Shown in pieces: positions 27,383 to 34,578 of a stretch of DNA of 57,919 nt. The notes beneath the pieces are model-generated. The model worked only from the letters and a program-made list of their open reading frames with translations. It made no database searches and was not told the origin of the DNA. Source of the DNA: Chersky-840 sp035532735. Lineage in GTDB: Bacteria > Actinomycetota > Acidimicrobiia > Acidimicrobiales > UBA8190. The position numbers and the translations under genes are program-made. Each line of letters opens with the position of its first letter. The stretch's first letter is position 1. The stretch is taken from the NCBI GenBank assembly GCA_035532735.1, contig DATKQM010000028.1, forward strand, positions 1 through 57,919, read 5' to 3'.

Positions 27383-28555
27383 ATGGACGCCAACCGAATA
27401 TCAAGCATGTTGTTTCAAACCCCGGAACCCGACGAAATCGAGCTCCAGGTCCTAACCCAGATCGAGGATATGAAGAAGAAGCTGCGGTGGCAGCTCAACG
27501 AGCCGCGCCGCTGGTTCGGCTCATTGCGGCGTATGCAGTTCGCCAAAGCGGTTCAGGGCTCGAACAGCATCGAGGGGTTTGACGCCACTCTCGATGATGC
27601 TGCCGCGATCGACCTCGGCGAGGAGCCCCTTGATGCCGATGAAGAGACTCACCTGGCCGTGAAGGGGTACCGGGACGCCATGACCTATGTCCTTCAGTTG
27701 GCTGGCGAGCCCGACTTCACATACTCAGAGCAGCTTCTGAAGAGTTTGCATTTCATGATGACCAGCTATGACCTGAAGCTGCGCCCCGGGCTTTGGCGAG
27801 CCGGCTCCATCTACGTCCGAAATGACGAATCAGAAGAGATCGTCTACGAAGGTCCGGACGTTGACCTGGTGCCCGATCTCATGAGTGAGCTTGTTAATTG
27901 TCTCAATGTGCCCGATGAGGCTCCCCCGATGGTCCGTGCCGCTATGGCCCACCTCGATCTGGTCATGGTGCATCCATTTAGGGATGGCAACGGACGAATG
28001 GGTCGGGCTTTGCAGACTCTCGTGCTTGCCCGAGAAGGGATTCTTTCCCCCGTCTTTTGCAGTATTGAGGAGTACTTGGGACGCAACACCGAGGAGTACT
28101 ACGAGGTTTTGGGCAAAGTAGGAGCGGGGGCATGGCATCCCAGCCAGGATGCCCGACCGTGGGTGCGATTCAATTTGTCTGCTCATCTCCGACAAGCCAA
28201 GACCCTGCTGCGGCGTGTCAAAGAGAGCGAACAGCTCTGGGACAGATTGGAAAGGGTGATCGAACCCTCCTCTCTGCCTGACCGAACCATCTCTGTCCTG
28301 TGGGACGCAGCCATGGGGTATCGAGTTCGGAACGCGACTTATAGAGCGATCTTTGAGGAGATCGAGGAGCCCATTAGTGAGGCGGTCGCAGGCAGGGATT
28401 TGCGCCAGCTTGTGGAGGCCGGACTTCTCATTCCGAAGGGTGAGCGCCGCGGCCGGTACTACCTCCGTAGTCCCGAGTTGCGGAGCTATCGCGAGGCCAT
28501 CGTTCAGGCGCGAGATCCCCGGGATGATTCCGACCCCTTTGCTGCCGCGGCCTGA
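27383..28555 (+). CDS. Fic-domain protein (probable AMP transferase)
   Basis: The central Fic core carries the complete catalytic motif HPFRDGNGRMGR near residue 196, with the catalytic His, the acidic residue for metal and the anion-binding Gly-Asn-Gly-Arg loop. An N-terminal SNSIEG near residue 60 fits the inhibitory-helix motif (S/T)xxxE(G/N), making it a class II, self-inhibited Fic protein. The C-terminal ~100 residues have a winged-helix look (ISEAVAGRDLRQLVEAGLLIPKGERRGRYY). Length is 390 aa from ATG 27383; GTG 27380 adds one residue. It usually transfers AMP to a protein target, unknown here. GC content is lower than in chromosomal neighbours. Its 3' end overlaps the convergent small gene by 52 bp. 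Confidence 0.88.
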   Translation: MDANRISSMLFQTPEPDEIELQVLTQIEDMKKKLRWQLNEPRRWFGSLRRMQFAKAVQGSNSIEGFDATLDDAAAIDLGEEPLDADEETHLAVKGYRDAMTYVLQLAGEPDFTYSEQLLKSLHFMMTSYDLKLRPGLWRAGSIYVRNDESEEIVYEGPDVDLVPDLMSELVNCLNVPDEAPPMVRAAMAHLDLVMVHPFRDGNGRMGRALQTLVLAREGILSPVFCSIEEYLGRNTEEYYEVLGKVGAGAWHPSQDARPWVRFNLSAHLRQAKTLLRRVKESEQLWDRLERVIEPSSLPDRTISVLWDAAMGYRVRNATYRAIFEEIEEPISEAVAGRDLRQLVEAGLLIPKGERRGRYYLRSPELRSYREAIVQARDPRDDSDPFAAAA

Positions 28556-28791
28556 CCGCTGCTCTTCCACCTCGCCTGCGCGGCCTTCCGGGCAGACTCG
28601 GATCGCTCTTCGGCTGTCATACCTGCGGCTCTCGCTCTGCCGCCCTTCTGGCCTCCCTTGCGGCCCAGCTCGACCGCGGCGGGGTCCTTGCCTTCATAGC
28701 GGTCTGGCTCAGGCTCCTCGGACGTACTCTGCGCCACCACGGCCGCGGCCATGGCGTTCAGATCGCGGGGCTTGCCTGACCGCTTTGGCAT
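28504..28791 (-). CDS. Small basic KGG-type protein, passenger gene
   Basis: A 95-aa, lysine/arginine/alanine-rich protein with ELGRKGGQKGGRARAAGM followed by TAEERSESARKAAQARWK. The KGG and ARKAAxARW pattern recurs in small stress or DNA/RNA-binding proteins of actinobacteria; the exact role is unknown. A good promoter (TTGACG 28820-28825, 16-bp spacer, TAGGCT 28798-28803) ends 6 nt before ATG 28791, which supports a real leaderless gene. It runs convergently into fic and its last 52 bp are antisense to the fic 3' end. A regulator or antitoxin-like partner of Fic is possible but unproven. Confidence 0.7.
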   Translation of the reverse strand: MPKRSGKPRDLNAMAAAVVAQSTSEEPEPDRYEGKDPAAVELGRKGGQKGGRARAAGMTAEERSESARKAAQARWKSSGQAAAAKGSESSRGSRA

Positions 28792-28797
28792 ATCACC

Positions 28798-28825
28798 AGC
28801 CTACGGGTTGGGCCCTCGGCGTCAA
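28798..28825 (-). promoter_or_regulatory. Promoter of the KGG-type gene
   Basis: Minus-strand TTGACG, 16-bp spacer, TAGGCT, then 6 nt to ATG 28791. It lies just inside the right terminal repeat. Confidence 0.65.
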
Positions 28826-28837
28826 CGCTCCGTGGAT

Positions 28838-28855
28838 TCAAACTGACCCACTACC
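28838..28855 (-). repeat. Right terminal inverted repeat (18 bp)
   Basis: Exact reverse complement of 25647-25664. On the minus strand it encodes the last five residues (GSGSV) and stop codon now ending nagA. Confidence 0.93.
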
Positions 28856-30004
28856 GGACTCGGGCGGCGCCGACCATGCCGGGGTCCCGGCCACCCAGAC
28901 CGACGCCACCCCCCAGCGCCCGTCGCCCTTCTCCTCGAGGGCGACCAGGTCGGCGCGCCGGCCCGGGGCCAGCGCGCCGCGGTCGTCGAGCCCGAGCAAC
29001 CGGGCCGGGGTGGTGCTGGCCGCCGCCACCGCGTCGGTGAGCGCGACATCGCAATGGCTCACCACGTTCGAGACGGCGCCGTCCATCGTCAAGACCGAGC
29101 CAGCCAACGTGCCATCGGCGAGGCGAGGCGGCCCCGCTGACCCCGCAACGGCTGACCCCGCAACGGTTGACCCCGCGGACGTTGCCACCGCGTCGGTGAC
29201 GAGGGCGACGCCTTGCGCCGACTTGGCGGCGAAGGCCGTGCGGACGAAGACGGGGTGGGTGTGGACGAGATCGGCGATGACCGACACCGAGACACGGTCA
29301 TCGGCCAGGGCGGCCCCGAGGAGCCCGGGAGCTCGATGGTGCAGCGGCCCCATGGCGTTTCCGAGATGGGTCACGAGGCGGGCCCCGGCCTCGATGGCTT
29401 CGAAGGCGACCTCGGCGGTGCACGCCGAATGGCCGAGCGACGCCAAGACTCCCCGGTCGTGGAGCGCGTGAACGGCGTCGATGGCGCCGGGGAGCTCCGG
29501 AGCCAGGGTGACGATGCGGAGCACGTCATCGAGGCTCTCGAGCCAGCGCCGGTCGACCACGGCGCGGACGAACTCGCCACGATGGGCGCCGTGGACGGCC
29601 AGGAAGGGGCCTTCGAGATGGGCGCCGGCGATCTCGGGCCGGGCGCCGGCGTCTCGGCGCGCCGCGGCGGCGACCCCGGCCAACGAGGCCTCGAGCGCGT
29701 CGAGCGGTGCGGTGATGATGGTGGGGCACCAGGTGGTCACGCCTTGGGCCAGGAGTGCCTCGTCGAGGGCGGTCCAGCCCGCGGCGGTCGCACCGGCCAC
29801 ATCGACGGCGCCGATCCCGTTGACCTGGAGGTCGACGAACCCGGGCACGAGGACCACGTCGGGCACGGGGCCGAGGGCGGGCCGGACCTCGGTGATCCGG
29901 CCGTCTTCGACCACCACCTCGGTGTCGGTCAGGGGCCCGGCCGGTGTGATCACGGTGGCTGCCCCGACAATGGCGCCGGTGGTGTCGGTTCGTGGCCTGG
30001 GCAC
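28838..30004 (-). CDS. nagA: N-acetylglucosamine-6-phosphate deacetylase
   Basis: Deacetylates GlcNAc-6-phosphate in amino-sugar and cell-wall recycling. The 388-aa amidohydrolase shows VPGFVDLQVNG, the metal-ligand motifs HLEGPF and SLGHSACTAEVAFEAIEAGA, HLGNAM and the catalytic Asp in LVTDAVA. GTG 30004 lies in a tight divergent promoter region shared with the thioesterase; TACCGT 9 nt upstream suggests a leaderless message. The last five codons and the stop come from the mobile element. The original protein would have ended ...APPES. A 15-bp repeat (29135-29179) adds TVAGSAVAGSAGP near residue 280, so this loop is expanded. Enzyme function is probably unaffected. Confidence 0.92.
   Translation of the reverse strand: MPRPRTDTTGAIVGAATVITPAGPLTDTEVVVEDGRITEVRPALGPVPDVVLVPGFVDLQVNGIGAVDVAGATAAGWTALDEALLAQGVTTWCPTIITAPLDALEASLAGVAAAARRDAGARPEIAGAHLEGPFLAVHGAHRGEFVRAVVDRRWLESLDDVLRIVTLAPELPGAIDAVHALHDRGVLASLGHSACTAEVAFEAIEAGARLVTHLGNAMGPLHHRAPGLLGAALADDRVSVSVIADLVHTHPVFVRTAFAAKSAQGVALVTDAVATSAGSTVAGSAVAGSAGPPRLADGTLAGSVLTMDGAVSNVVSHCDVALTDAVAAASTTPARLLGLDDRGALAPGRRADLVALEEKGDGRWGVASVWVAGTPAWSAPPESGSGSV
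28856..28863. repeat. Right 8-bp target-site duplication
   Basis: GGACTCGG directly outside the right terminal repeat, identical to 25639-25646. Confidence 0.9.
29135..29179. repeat. 15-bp tandem repeat inside nagA
   Basis: Units at 29135-29149 and 29150-29164 are identical (GCTGACCCCGCAACG); a third diverged unit follows. They keep the reading frame and encode an alanine/glycine/serine-rich loop. Confidence 0.85.
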
Positions 30005-30024
30005 GCGGGTCGTACGGTATCGCC

Positions 30025-30429
30025 GTGGCCGATCCCCAGGTACAGGTGCCGCCCAATTGCGACCTCACCTTGGGCATGGTGTGCGTGGACAAGTCCGAGC
30101 CCGGGACGACGGTGTGGCAGATGCCGGCCGATGAACGGTTCACCAATCCGGTGGGAGTGCTCCAGGGCGGGTTCCTCGCCGCGTGCTGCGACTCCGCCAT
30201 GGGGGCGGCCACGGTGACGTGGGCCAAAGGGCGCAAGGTCTTCTCCGCCAACGCCGAGATGAAGGTCAGCTTCCTGGCCCCGGTGCGGCCCGGGGGCACG
30301 CTCACCTGCACGTCCAGGGTCATCTCAGGAGGGAACCGGGTGGCCTTCGTCGAGGCCGAGCTGACCGACGCCGACGGTCGGCTGGTGGCCAAGGCCAGCT
30401 CCACCTATCTCCTCTCGCCCCGCGGGTAG
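30025..30429 (+). CDS. PaaI-type hotdog-fold thioesterase
   Basis: A 134-aa hotdog-fold protein: ERFTNPVGVLQGGFLAACCDSAMGAATVTW covers the hot-dog helix with the conserved Gly-Gly and an acidic residue, followed by beta strands EMKVSFLAPVRPGGTLTCTSRVIS and VAFVEAELTDADGRLVAKASSTY. Such enzymes hydrolyse acyl- or aryl-CoA esters; the substrate is unknown. GTG 30025 is 6 nt after TACGGT, so likely leaderless. It is divergent from nagA with starts about 20 bp apart. Confidence 0.85.
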   Translation: MADPQVQVPPNCDLTLGMVCVDKSEPGTTVWQMPADERFTNPVGVLQGGFLAACCDSAMGAATVTWAKGRKVFSANAEMKVSFLAPVRPGGTLTCTSRVISGGNRVAFVEAELTDADGRLVAKASSTYLLSPRG

Positions 30430-30492
30430 CCGGTCGGGTGCTTGCAGCACCGGACCTGGGCGGGGGAGGATGGCGCCTCTGAGGAGGGTCGG

Positions 30493-30876
30493 TTGGCACG
30501 TGACGGTGGAAAGTCAGGACGCGGCGGCGGCTTGACCGCGGCCGGTGGCGACTTCTTCCATCTCGTCGTCGATTACGCCAAGCAGGAGACTCTCGGGCCT
30601 CTCAAGAGCCTGGGGCGCTTCCTCCTTTTCGGCCTGGTGGGGTCGATCGCCATCACCGCCGGTGCGGTCCTGCTCCTCCTGGCGTTGCTCCGGGCCCTGC
30701 AGACCGAGACCGGGTCGTCGTTCACCGGGCATTTGAGCTGGTTGCCGTATCTGATCGTCGCCGCGGTCGCGATAGCGGTGATGGGGCTGGCAGCATGGCG
30801 TATCACCAAGGGACCGGGTGCGAAGAGGGTGCGGGCCGACGAGCCCCGGGCCCGGCGCGATGACAAGGGGAGCTGA
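30493..30876 (+). CDS. Holin-X-like integral membrane protein
   Basis: A 127-aa protein with two hydrophobic helices (FLLFGLVGSIAITAGAVLLLLALLRAL and LPYLIVAAVAIAVMGLAAW) and a charged C-terminal tail. It resembles the actinobacterial holin/phage-holin-like superfamily of unknown cellular role. TTG 30493 is selected because GAGGAGGG ends 4 nt upstream; an ATG-like extension in the same frame has no such site. It is followed 2 bp later by another small membrane gene. Confidence 0.6.
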   Translation: MARDGGKSGRGGGLTAAGGDFFHLVVDYAKQETLGPLKSLGRFLLFGLVGSIAITAGAVLLLLALLRALQTETGSSFTGHLSWLPYLIVAAVAIAVMGLAAWRITKGPGAKRVRADEPRARRDDKGS

Positions 30877-30878
30877 CG

Positions 30879-31088
30879 ATGGCGACGACGGCGAAGATCA
30901 GCCGCGATGACCTCGAGGCCAAGCTCCGCGAGATGTCGGGGGGCGTGGAGGAGACCGTCGAGGCGACCCGGCCCACGCTGATCAGCTCGGCCGTCGCCGG
31001 CGTGTTGCTCGTGGCCTTGGTGGCGTACCTGCTCGGACGCCGTCGCGGTCGGTCCCGCTCGGCCGTCATCGAGATCCGCAAGGTCTGA
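30879..31088 (+). CDS. Small single-span membrane protein (DUF3618-like)
   Basis: A 69-aa protein: an amphipathic start (SRDDLEAKLREMSGGVEETVEATRPTL), one transmembrane helix (ISSAVAGVLLVALVAYLLG) and a very basic tail (RRRGRSRSAVIEIRK). The layout resembles DUF3618 proteins, often found beside holin-X-like genes. AGGGGAG precedes the ATG. Function unknown; probably membrane-associated with the preceding protein. Confidence 0.65.
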   Translation: MATTAKISRDDLEAKLREMSGGVEETVEATRPTLISSAVAGVLLVALVAYLLGRRRGRSRSAVIEIRKV

Positions 31089-31097
31089 GGCCTCACC

Positions 31098-31316
31098 GTG
31101 GACCGGATCCTCGGCTTCCTCGTCACGCGCGCCATGCGGCGCGGTCGCGGGGGGGAGCCGATCTGGTTGGCCGTCGCCGGCGCGGCCTGGATGGTGCGAC
31201 GCACCTTGAAGAGTCGGGACAAAGTGGCCTGGAGCGGACGGGTGGAGCCCGGCCAACGGCTCGTGATCGCCGTCGGCGATCGTTCCACGCCCGCCCCGTC
31301 GACCGGCGGGGAGTGA
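31098..31316 (+). CDS. Small hypothetical protein
   Basis: A 72-aa basic protein (MDRILGFLVTRAMRRGRGGEPIWLAVAGAAWMVRRTLK then a beta-rich end) starting at GTG 31098 with GAGG 8 nt upstream. Not recognised. It overlaps the start of trmI by 4 bp (GTGA), so it is probably cotranslated with the two small membrane proteins before it and the methyltransferase after it. Confidence 0.6.
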   Translation: MDRILGFLVTRAMRRGRGGEPIWLAVAGAAWMVRRTLKSRDKVAWSGRVEPGQRLVIAVGDRSTPAPSTGGE

Positions 31317-32200
31317 CGGGCCAGGCCGACGCGCCCGGGGGCCAGTTGGCGGCCGGAGAGCGCGTATTGCTGGTCGACCCCAAAGAGCGCCGCTATCTGG
31401 TGACGTTGCACCCCGGGGCGTTCTTCCACACCCACTCGGGCATCGTCGCCCACGATGACGTGATCGGGCGCCCCGAAGGATCCACGATCGGGGCGTCGAC
31501 GGGCCGTCGCTTCGTGGTGTTGCGTCCCACCCTGGCCGAGGTCGTGCTCAAGATGCCGCGCGGCGCGCAGGTCATCTATCCGAAGGACCTCGGGGCCATC
31601 CTCATCGCGGCGGACATCGGCCCGAGTATGCGGGTGCTCGAGGCAGGGGTCGGGTCAGGGGCGCTGTCGATGGCCCTGTTACGGGCCGGAGCCGATGTCG
31701 TGGGTTACGAGGTGCGCGCCGACTTCGCGGCCGGGGCGCGCGCCAACGTCTCGGCGTGGGCCGGTCCCGATGTCCGGTACCGGGTGGAAGAGCGCGACGT
31801 GTACCAGGGGATCGAGGAGCGCAACTTCGATCGTGTCGTGCTCGACCTGCCTGAGCCGTGGCGCGCACTGGGCCCTGCGTCTGACGCCATGCGACCCGGT
31901 GGGATCTTTCTCGCCTATCTCCCGTCGATCACCCAGGTGGCCACGTTGCGCGCCGCCATGGCGTCGAAGTCGTTCGGGATGGCAGAGACGTTCGAGATCT
32001 TGCGGAGGACGTGGCACGTCGAAGAACGTTCGGTGCGTCCTGACCATCGCATGGTCGCCCACACCGGATTCATCACGACGGCGAGATTGCTCGTGGCGCC
32101 ACCCGAGTCGCCAACCGGGTCGGAACTGGCACCCGGGTCGGAACTGGCAACCGAGCCGGAACTGGCACCCGAGCCGGAACTGGCACCCGAGCCGGAGTAG
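31313..32200 (+). CDS. trmI: tRNA (adenine-N1-)-methyltransferase TrmI
   Basis: Methylates A58 in the T-loop of tRNA. The N-terminal domain (RVLLVDPKERRYLVTLHPGAFFHTHSGIVAHDDVIG) and the SAM-binding domain (VLEAGVGSGALSMALLRAG, with VVGYEVRADFA and the catalytic DRVVLDLPEPW) match bacterial/archaeal-type TrmI, normally ~280 aa. The 295-aa protein has a C-terminal tail of repeats (ELAPGS/ELAPEP) from an 18-bp minisatellite. In many actinobacteria trmI sits just before the proteasomal ATPase, as here with only a ferredoxin between. Confidence 0.93.
   Translation: MTGQADAPGGQLAAGERVLLVDPKERRYLVTLHPGAFFHTHSGIVAHDDVIGRPEGSTIGASTGRRFVVLRPTLAEVVLKMPRGAQVIYPKDLGAILIAADIGPSMRVLEAGVGSGALSMALLRAGADVVGYEVRADFAAGARANVSAWAGPDVRYRVEERDVYQGIEERNFDRVVLDLPEPWRALGPASDAMRPGGIFLAYLPSITQVATLRAAMASKSFGMAETFEILRRTWHVEERSVRPDHRMVAHTGFITTARLLVAPPESPTGSELAPGSELATEPELAPEPELAPEPE
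32113..32197 (+). repeat. 18-bp minisatellite in the trmI 3' end
   Basis: Four full 18-bp units (from 32113, 32131, 32149 and 32167) and a partial fifth, each ending CGGAACTGGC, encode ELA(P/T)(G/E)(S/P) repeats at the TrmI C-terminus. In frame; the stop follows directly. Confidence 0.9.
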
Positions 32201-32210
32201 TAGGGCGCGT

Positions 32211-32447
32211 TCAGCCCTGCTCGATGAAGATGCACTCCCCGGGGCATTCCTCGGCTGCTTCGGTGACGGCGTCCTCGAGGTCGTCGGGGACGAGGGCGAG
32301 GCCGGCTGATCCACCGGGCTCGTTCTTGACCTGGTCACCCTCTTTGACGTAGGCGAGCCCATCGTCGAGAAGCGTGAAGACGGCCGGCGCGATCTCCTCG
32401 CACAGGCCGTCGCCGGTGCACAGATCCTGGTCGATCCAGACCTTCAT
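32211..32447 (-). CDS. Single-cluster ferredoxin with Asp at the second ligand position
   Basis: A 78-aa electron carrier with C10-T-G-D13-G-L-C16 and a distal ECPGECIF motif supplying the third Cys-Pro. This is the 3Fe-4S ferredoxin pattern in which the second Cys of CxxCxxC is replaced, here by Asp. In Pyrococcus ferredoxin the same Asp can ligate a fourth iron, so the cluster may be convertible. A 30-residue insert separates the motifs. Such ferredoxins often serve cytochrome P450s in actinobacteria, but no P450 is present here. It is convergent with trmI and divergent from the proteasomal ATPase. Confidence 0.88.
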   Translation of the reverse strand: MKVWIDQDLCTGDGLCEEIAPAVFTLLDDGLAYVKEGDQVKNEPGGSAGLALVPDDLEDAVTEAAEECPGECIFIEQG

Positions 32448-32733
32448 GAGCTCGCTCTCGCCTTTTCTCGGGTCTCGTTCTCGGGTACTCGGTCGACGTG
32501 TTCGGAAGGTAACGATGGCCGGTTCGCGGTGTCAATTGACCGATCATCGGACCGGTCGGTCGGCCGGCCTGCACAGCTGGCCGGATCACCACCGGCGATG
32601 GCCGGCCACCTCGTTGTCACTCGGACCAAGAGTCTACCGGGGCGTCGACCTGAATCCCCCTTCCCTTGAGGGTCATTTTGGCCCCAGGGCCGGTGTATGG
32701 TCGCTCAGAGGCGCCCGGAGACAAGCCCAGGAG

Positions 32734-34503
32734 GTGGTTCCGACGGCCGAGCCGGAAGAGGAACGACAGCTGGCGCTGCGCGAAGAGCTCGAGCGGTTGC
32801 GCGAACGCTGCCTGCAGGCCGACGAGGAAGTCGCCGTCCTGCGCCGACGCCTGTCGGAGGGGCCGGGCCGCGTCCAGTCGCTCGAGGAGCGACTGCTCGA
32901 GACCAAGGGCCAGTTGGCCCAGGCCGTCTCGCAGAACGAGAAGCTGACCTACACGCTGCAGCAGGCCAAGGAGCACATCGCCGCGCTGCGCGAGGAGGTC
33001 GACAAGCTCACCCAACCCCCGAGCGCGTACGGGACGTTCCTGCACGCCAACGACGACGGGACCGTCGACGTCTTCTCGGGCGGCCGGAAGATGCGGGTGG
33101 CCGTGCACCCCGAGATCGACGGAGTCGAGCTGCGGCGGGGACAAGAGGTCGTGCTCAACGAGTCGCTCAACGTCATCCTGGCCCGCGAGGGCGAGGATTC
33201 GGGCGAGGTCGTCACCTTGAAGGACCTCCTCGAGGACGGGCGGCGGGCCATCGTGTACGCGCGGGCCGACGAGGAGCGCGTGGTCGAGCTCTCCCACGAC
33301 CTGCTGGGCGTGCACCTACGCGCCGGCGACGCGGTGCTCATGGAGACCCGCTCGGGGTTGCTCGTGGAGAAGCTGCCCCGGCCCGAGGTCGAAGAGCTCG
33401 TGCTCGAGGAGGTACCCGACGTCACCTACGCGGATGTGGGCGGGCTCGACAGCCAGATCGAGGACATCACCGACGCCGTCGAGCTTCCCTATCTGCACCG
33501 GGCGCTGTTCAAGGAGTACAAGCTGCCCGCGCCCAAGGGGATCTTGCTGTACGGGCCGCCGGGGTGTGGCAAGACCCTCATCGCCAAGGCGGTCGCCAAC
33601 TCCCTGGCCAAGAAGGTCGCGCAGGTGACGGGCAACGCCAACATCCGGAGCTACTTCTTGAACATCAAGGGCCCCGAGCTGTTGAACAAGTACGTGGGCG
33701 AGACCGAGCGCCAGATCCGGCTCGTCTTCCAGCGGGCCCGGGAGAAGGCCGAAGAGGGCGTCCCTGTCATCATCTTCTTCGACGAGATGGACTCGTTGTT
33801 CCGGACCCGGGGAACAGGGATCAGCTCCGACATGGAGTCCACGATCGTGCCCCAGCTCCTGGCCGAGATCGACGGGGTCGAGGCCCTGCGCGACGTGATC
33901 GTGATCGGTGCCTCGAACCGAGAAGACCTCATCGACCCCGCCATCTTGCGGCCCGGTCGGCTCGACGTGAAGATCAAGATCGAGCGACCCGACGAGGAAG
34001 CCGCCGCGCAGATCTTCTCGCGGTACCTGACCGCGGATCTTCCCATCGACGCCAAGGAAGTGGAGCGGCTCGGTGGTGGCGACGCCGCGAAGTCGGTGCA
34101 GGCCATGATCGAGGACACCGTGGTGGAGATGTACAGGGCCGACGACGAGAACAAGTTCCTCGAGGTGACCTATCAGAACGGCGACAAAGAGGTGCTGTAC
34201 TACCGGGACTTCGCATCGGGGGCGATGATCGAGAACATCGTCCGTCGAGCCAAGAAGCTGGCCATCAAGCGGGCCATCGCGGGGGAGGGGACCGGCGTCC
34301 GGACCTCGGACCTCTTGGAGTCGATCCGCCGGGAGTACAAGGAGAACGAGGACCTCCCCAACACCACCAACCCCGACGACTGGGCCCGGATCTCGGGAAA
34401 GAAGGGTGAGCGGATCGTCTACGTGCGCACCCTCCAGGCCGACACCGAGGAGACCAAGGGCGGCCGTTCCATCGAACGGGTGGGTACCGGCCAGTACCTG
34501 TGA
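32734..34503 (+). CDS. arc: Proteasome-associated AAA ATPase (ARC/Mpa)
   Basis: Forms the hexameric ring that unfolds pupylated proteins and feeds them to the 20S proteasome. Order: N-terminal coiled coil that binds Pup (residues ~10-90), tandem OB domains (SAYGTFLHANDDGTVDVF...), and the AAA domain with Walker A GPPGCGKT and Walker B IIFFDEMD. The chain ends GQYL, the conserved C-terminal motif that docks into the proteasome alpha ring. GTG 32734 gives 589 aa, near Mpa's 609. Its ribosome-binding site is weak (GGAG 13 nt away) and no better in-frame start exists for ~90 bp upstream. Confidence 0.95.
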   Translation: MVPTAEPEEERQLALREELERLRERCLQADEEVAVLRRRLSEGPGRVQSLEERLLETKGQLAQAVSQNEKLTYTLQQAKEHIAALREEVDKLTQPPSAYGTFLHANDDGTVDVFSGGRKMRVAVHPEIDGVELRRGQEVVLNESLNVILAREGEDSGEVVTLKDLLEDGRRAIVYARADEERVVELSHDLLGVHLRAGDAVLMETRSGLLVEKLPRPEVEELVLEEVPDVTYADVGGLDSQIEDITDAVELPYLHRALFKEYKLPAPKGILLYGPPGCGKTLIAKAVANSLAKKVAQVTGNANIRSYFLNIKGPELLNKYVGETERQIRLVFQRAREKAEEGVPVIIFFDEMDSLFRTRGTGISSDMESTIVPQLLAEIDGVEALRDVIVIGASNREDLIDPAILRPGRLDVKIKIERPDEEAAAQIFSRYLTADLPIDAKEVERLGGGDAAKSVQAMIEDTVVEMYRADDENKFLEVTYQNGDKEVLYYRDFASGAMIENIVRRAKKLAIKRAIAGEGTGVRTSDLLESIRREYKENEDLPNTTNPDDWARISGKKGERIVYVRTLQADTEETKGGRSIERVGTGQYL

Positions 34504-34565
34504 GCAGGCTGAAGAGGTTCGCGGTCGGTTCGCCACAGGGCCGCGCCGGCCCAGCCGCCACGCAC

Positions 34566-34571
34566 TAGGGT
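34566..34571 (+). promoter_or_regulatory. Probable -10 element of dop
   Basis: TAGGGT ends 7 nt before GTG 34579, with no ribosome-binding site, matching the leaderless pattern. It would allow dop-pup-prcBA to be transcribed apart from the ATPase gene. Confidence 0.45.
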
Positions 34572-34578
34572 CGGTTTC

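Larger units (their letters stand above)
25647..28855. mobile_element. 3.2-kb IS1-family element with passenger genes
   Basis: The element is bounded by perfect 18-bp terminal inverted repeats (25647-25664 and 28838-28855) flanked by an 8-bp direct repeat GGACTCGG. The repeat tips (GGTAGTGGG) resemble IS1 ends, which begin GGT and NATG-like, and IS1 elements make 8-9-bp duplications. Content in order: CDF-like membrane gene, single-ORF IS1-type transposase (both minus), fic (plus) and a small basic-protein gene (minus). Parts of it, notably fic, are visibly less GC-rich than neighbouring genes. Deleting element plus one duplication restores an intact nagA stop codon, so the boundaries are well supported. 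A typical IS1 element carries only its transposase at about 0.8 kb. Confidence 0.92.

Noticed and set aside
32374..32733. Longer N-terminus for the proteasomal ATPase
   Set aside because: The upstream codons overlap the divergent ferredoxin gene, lack coiled-coil character and would exceed the usual family length.
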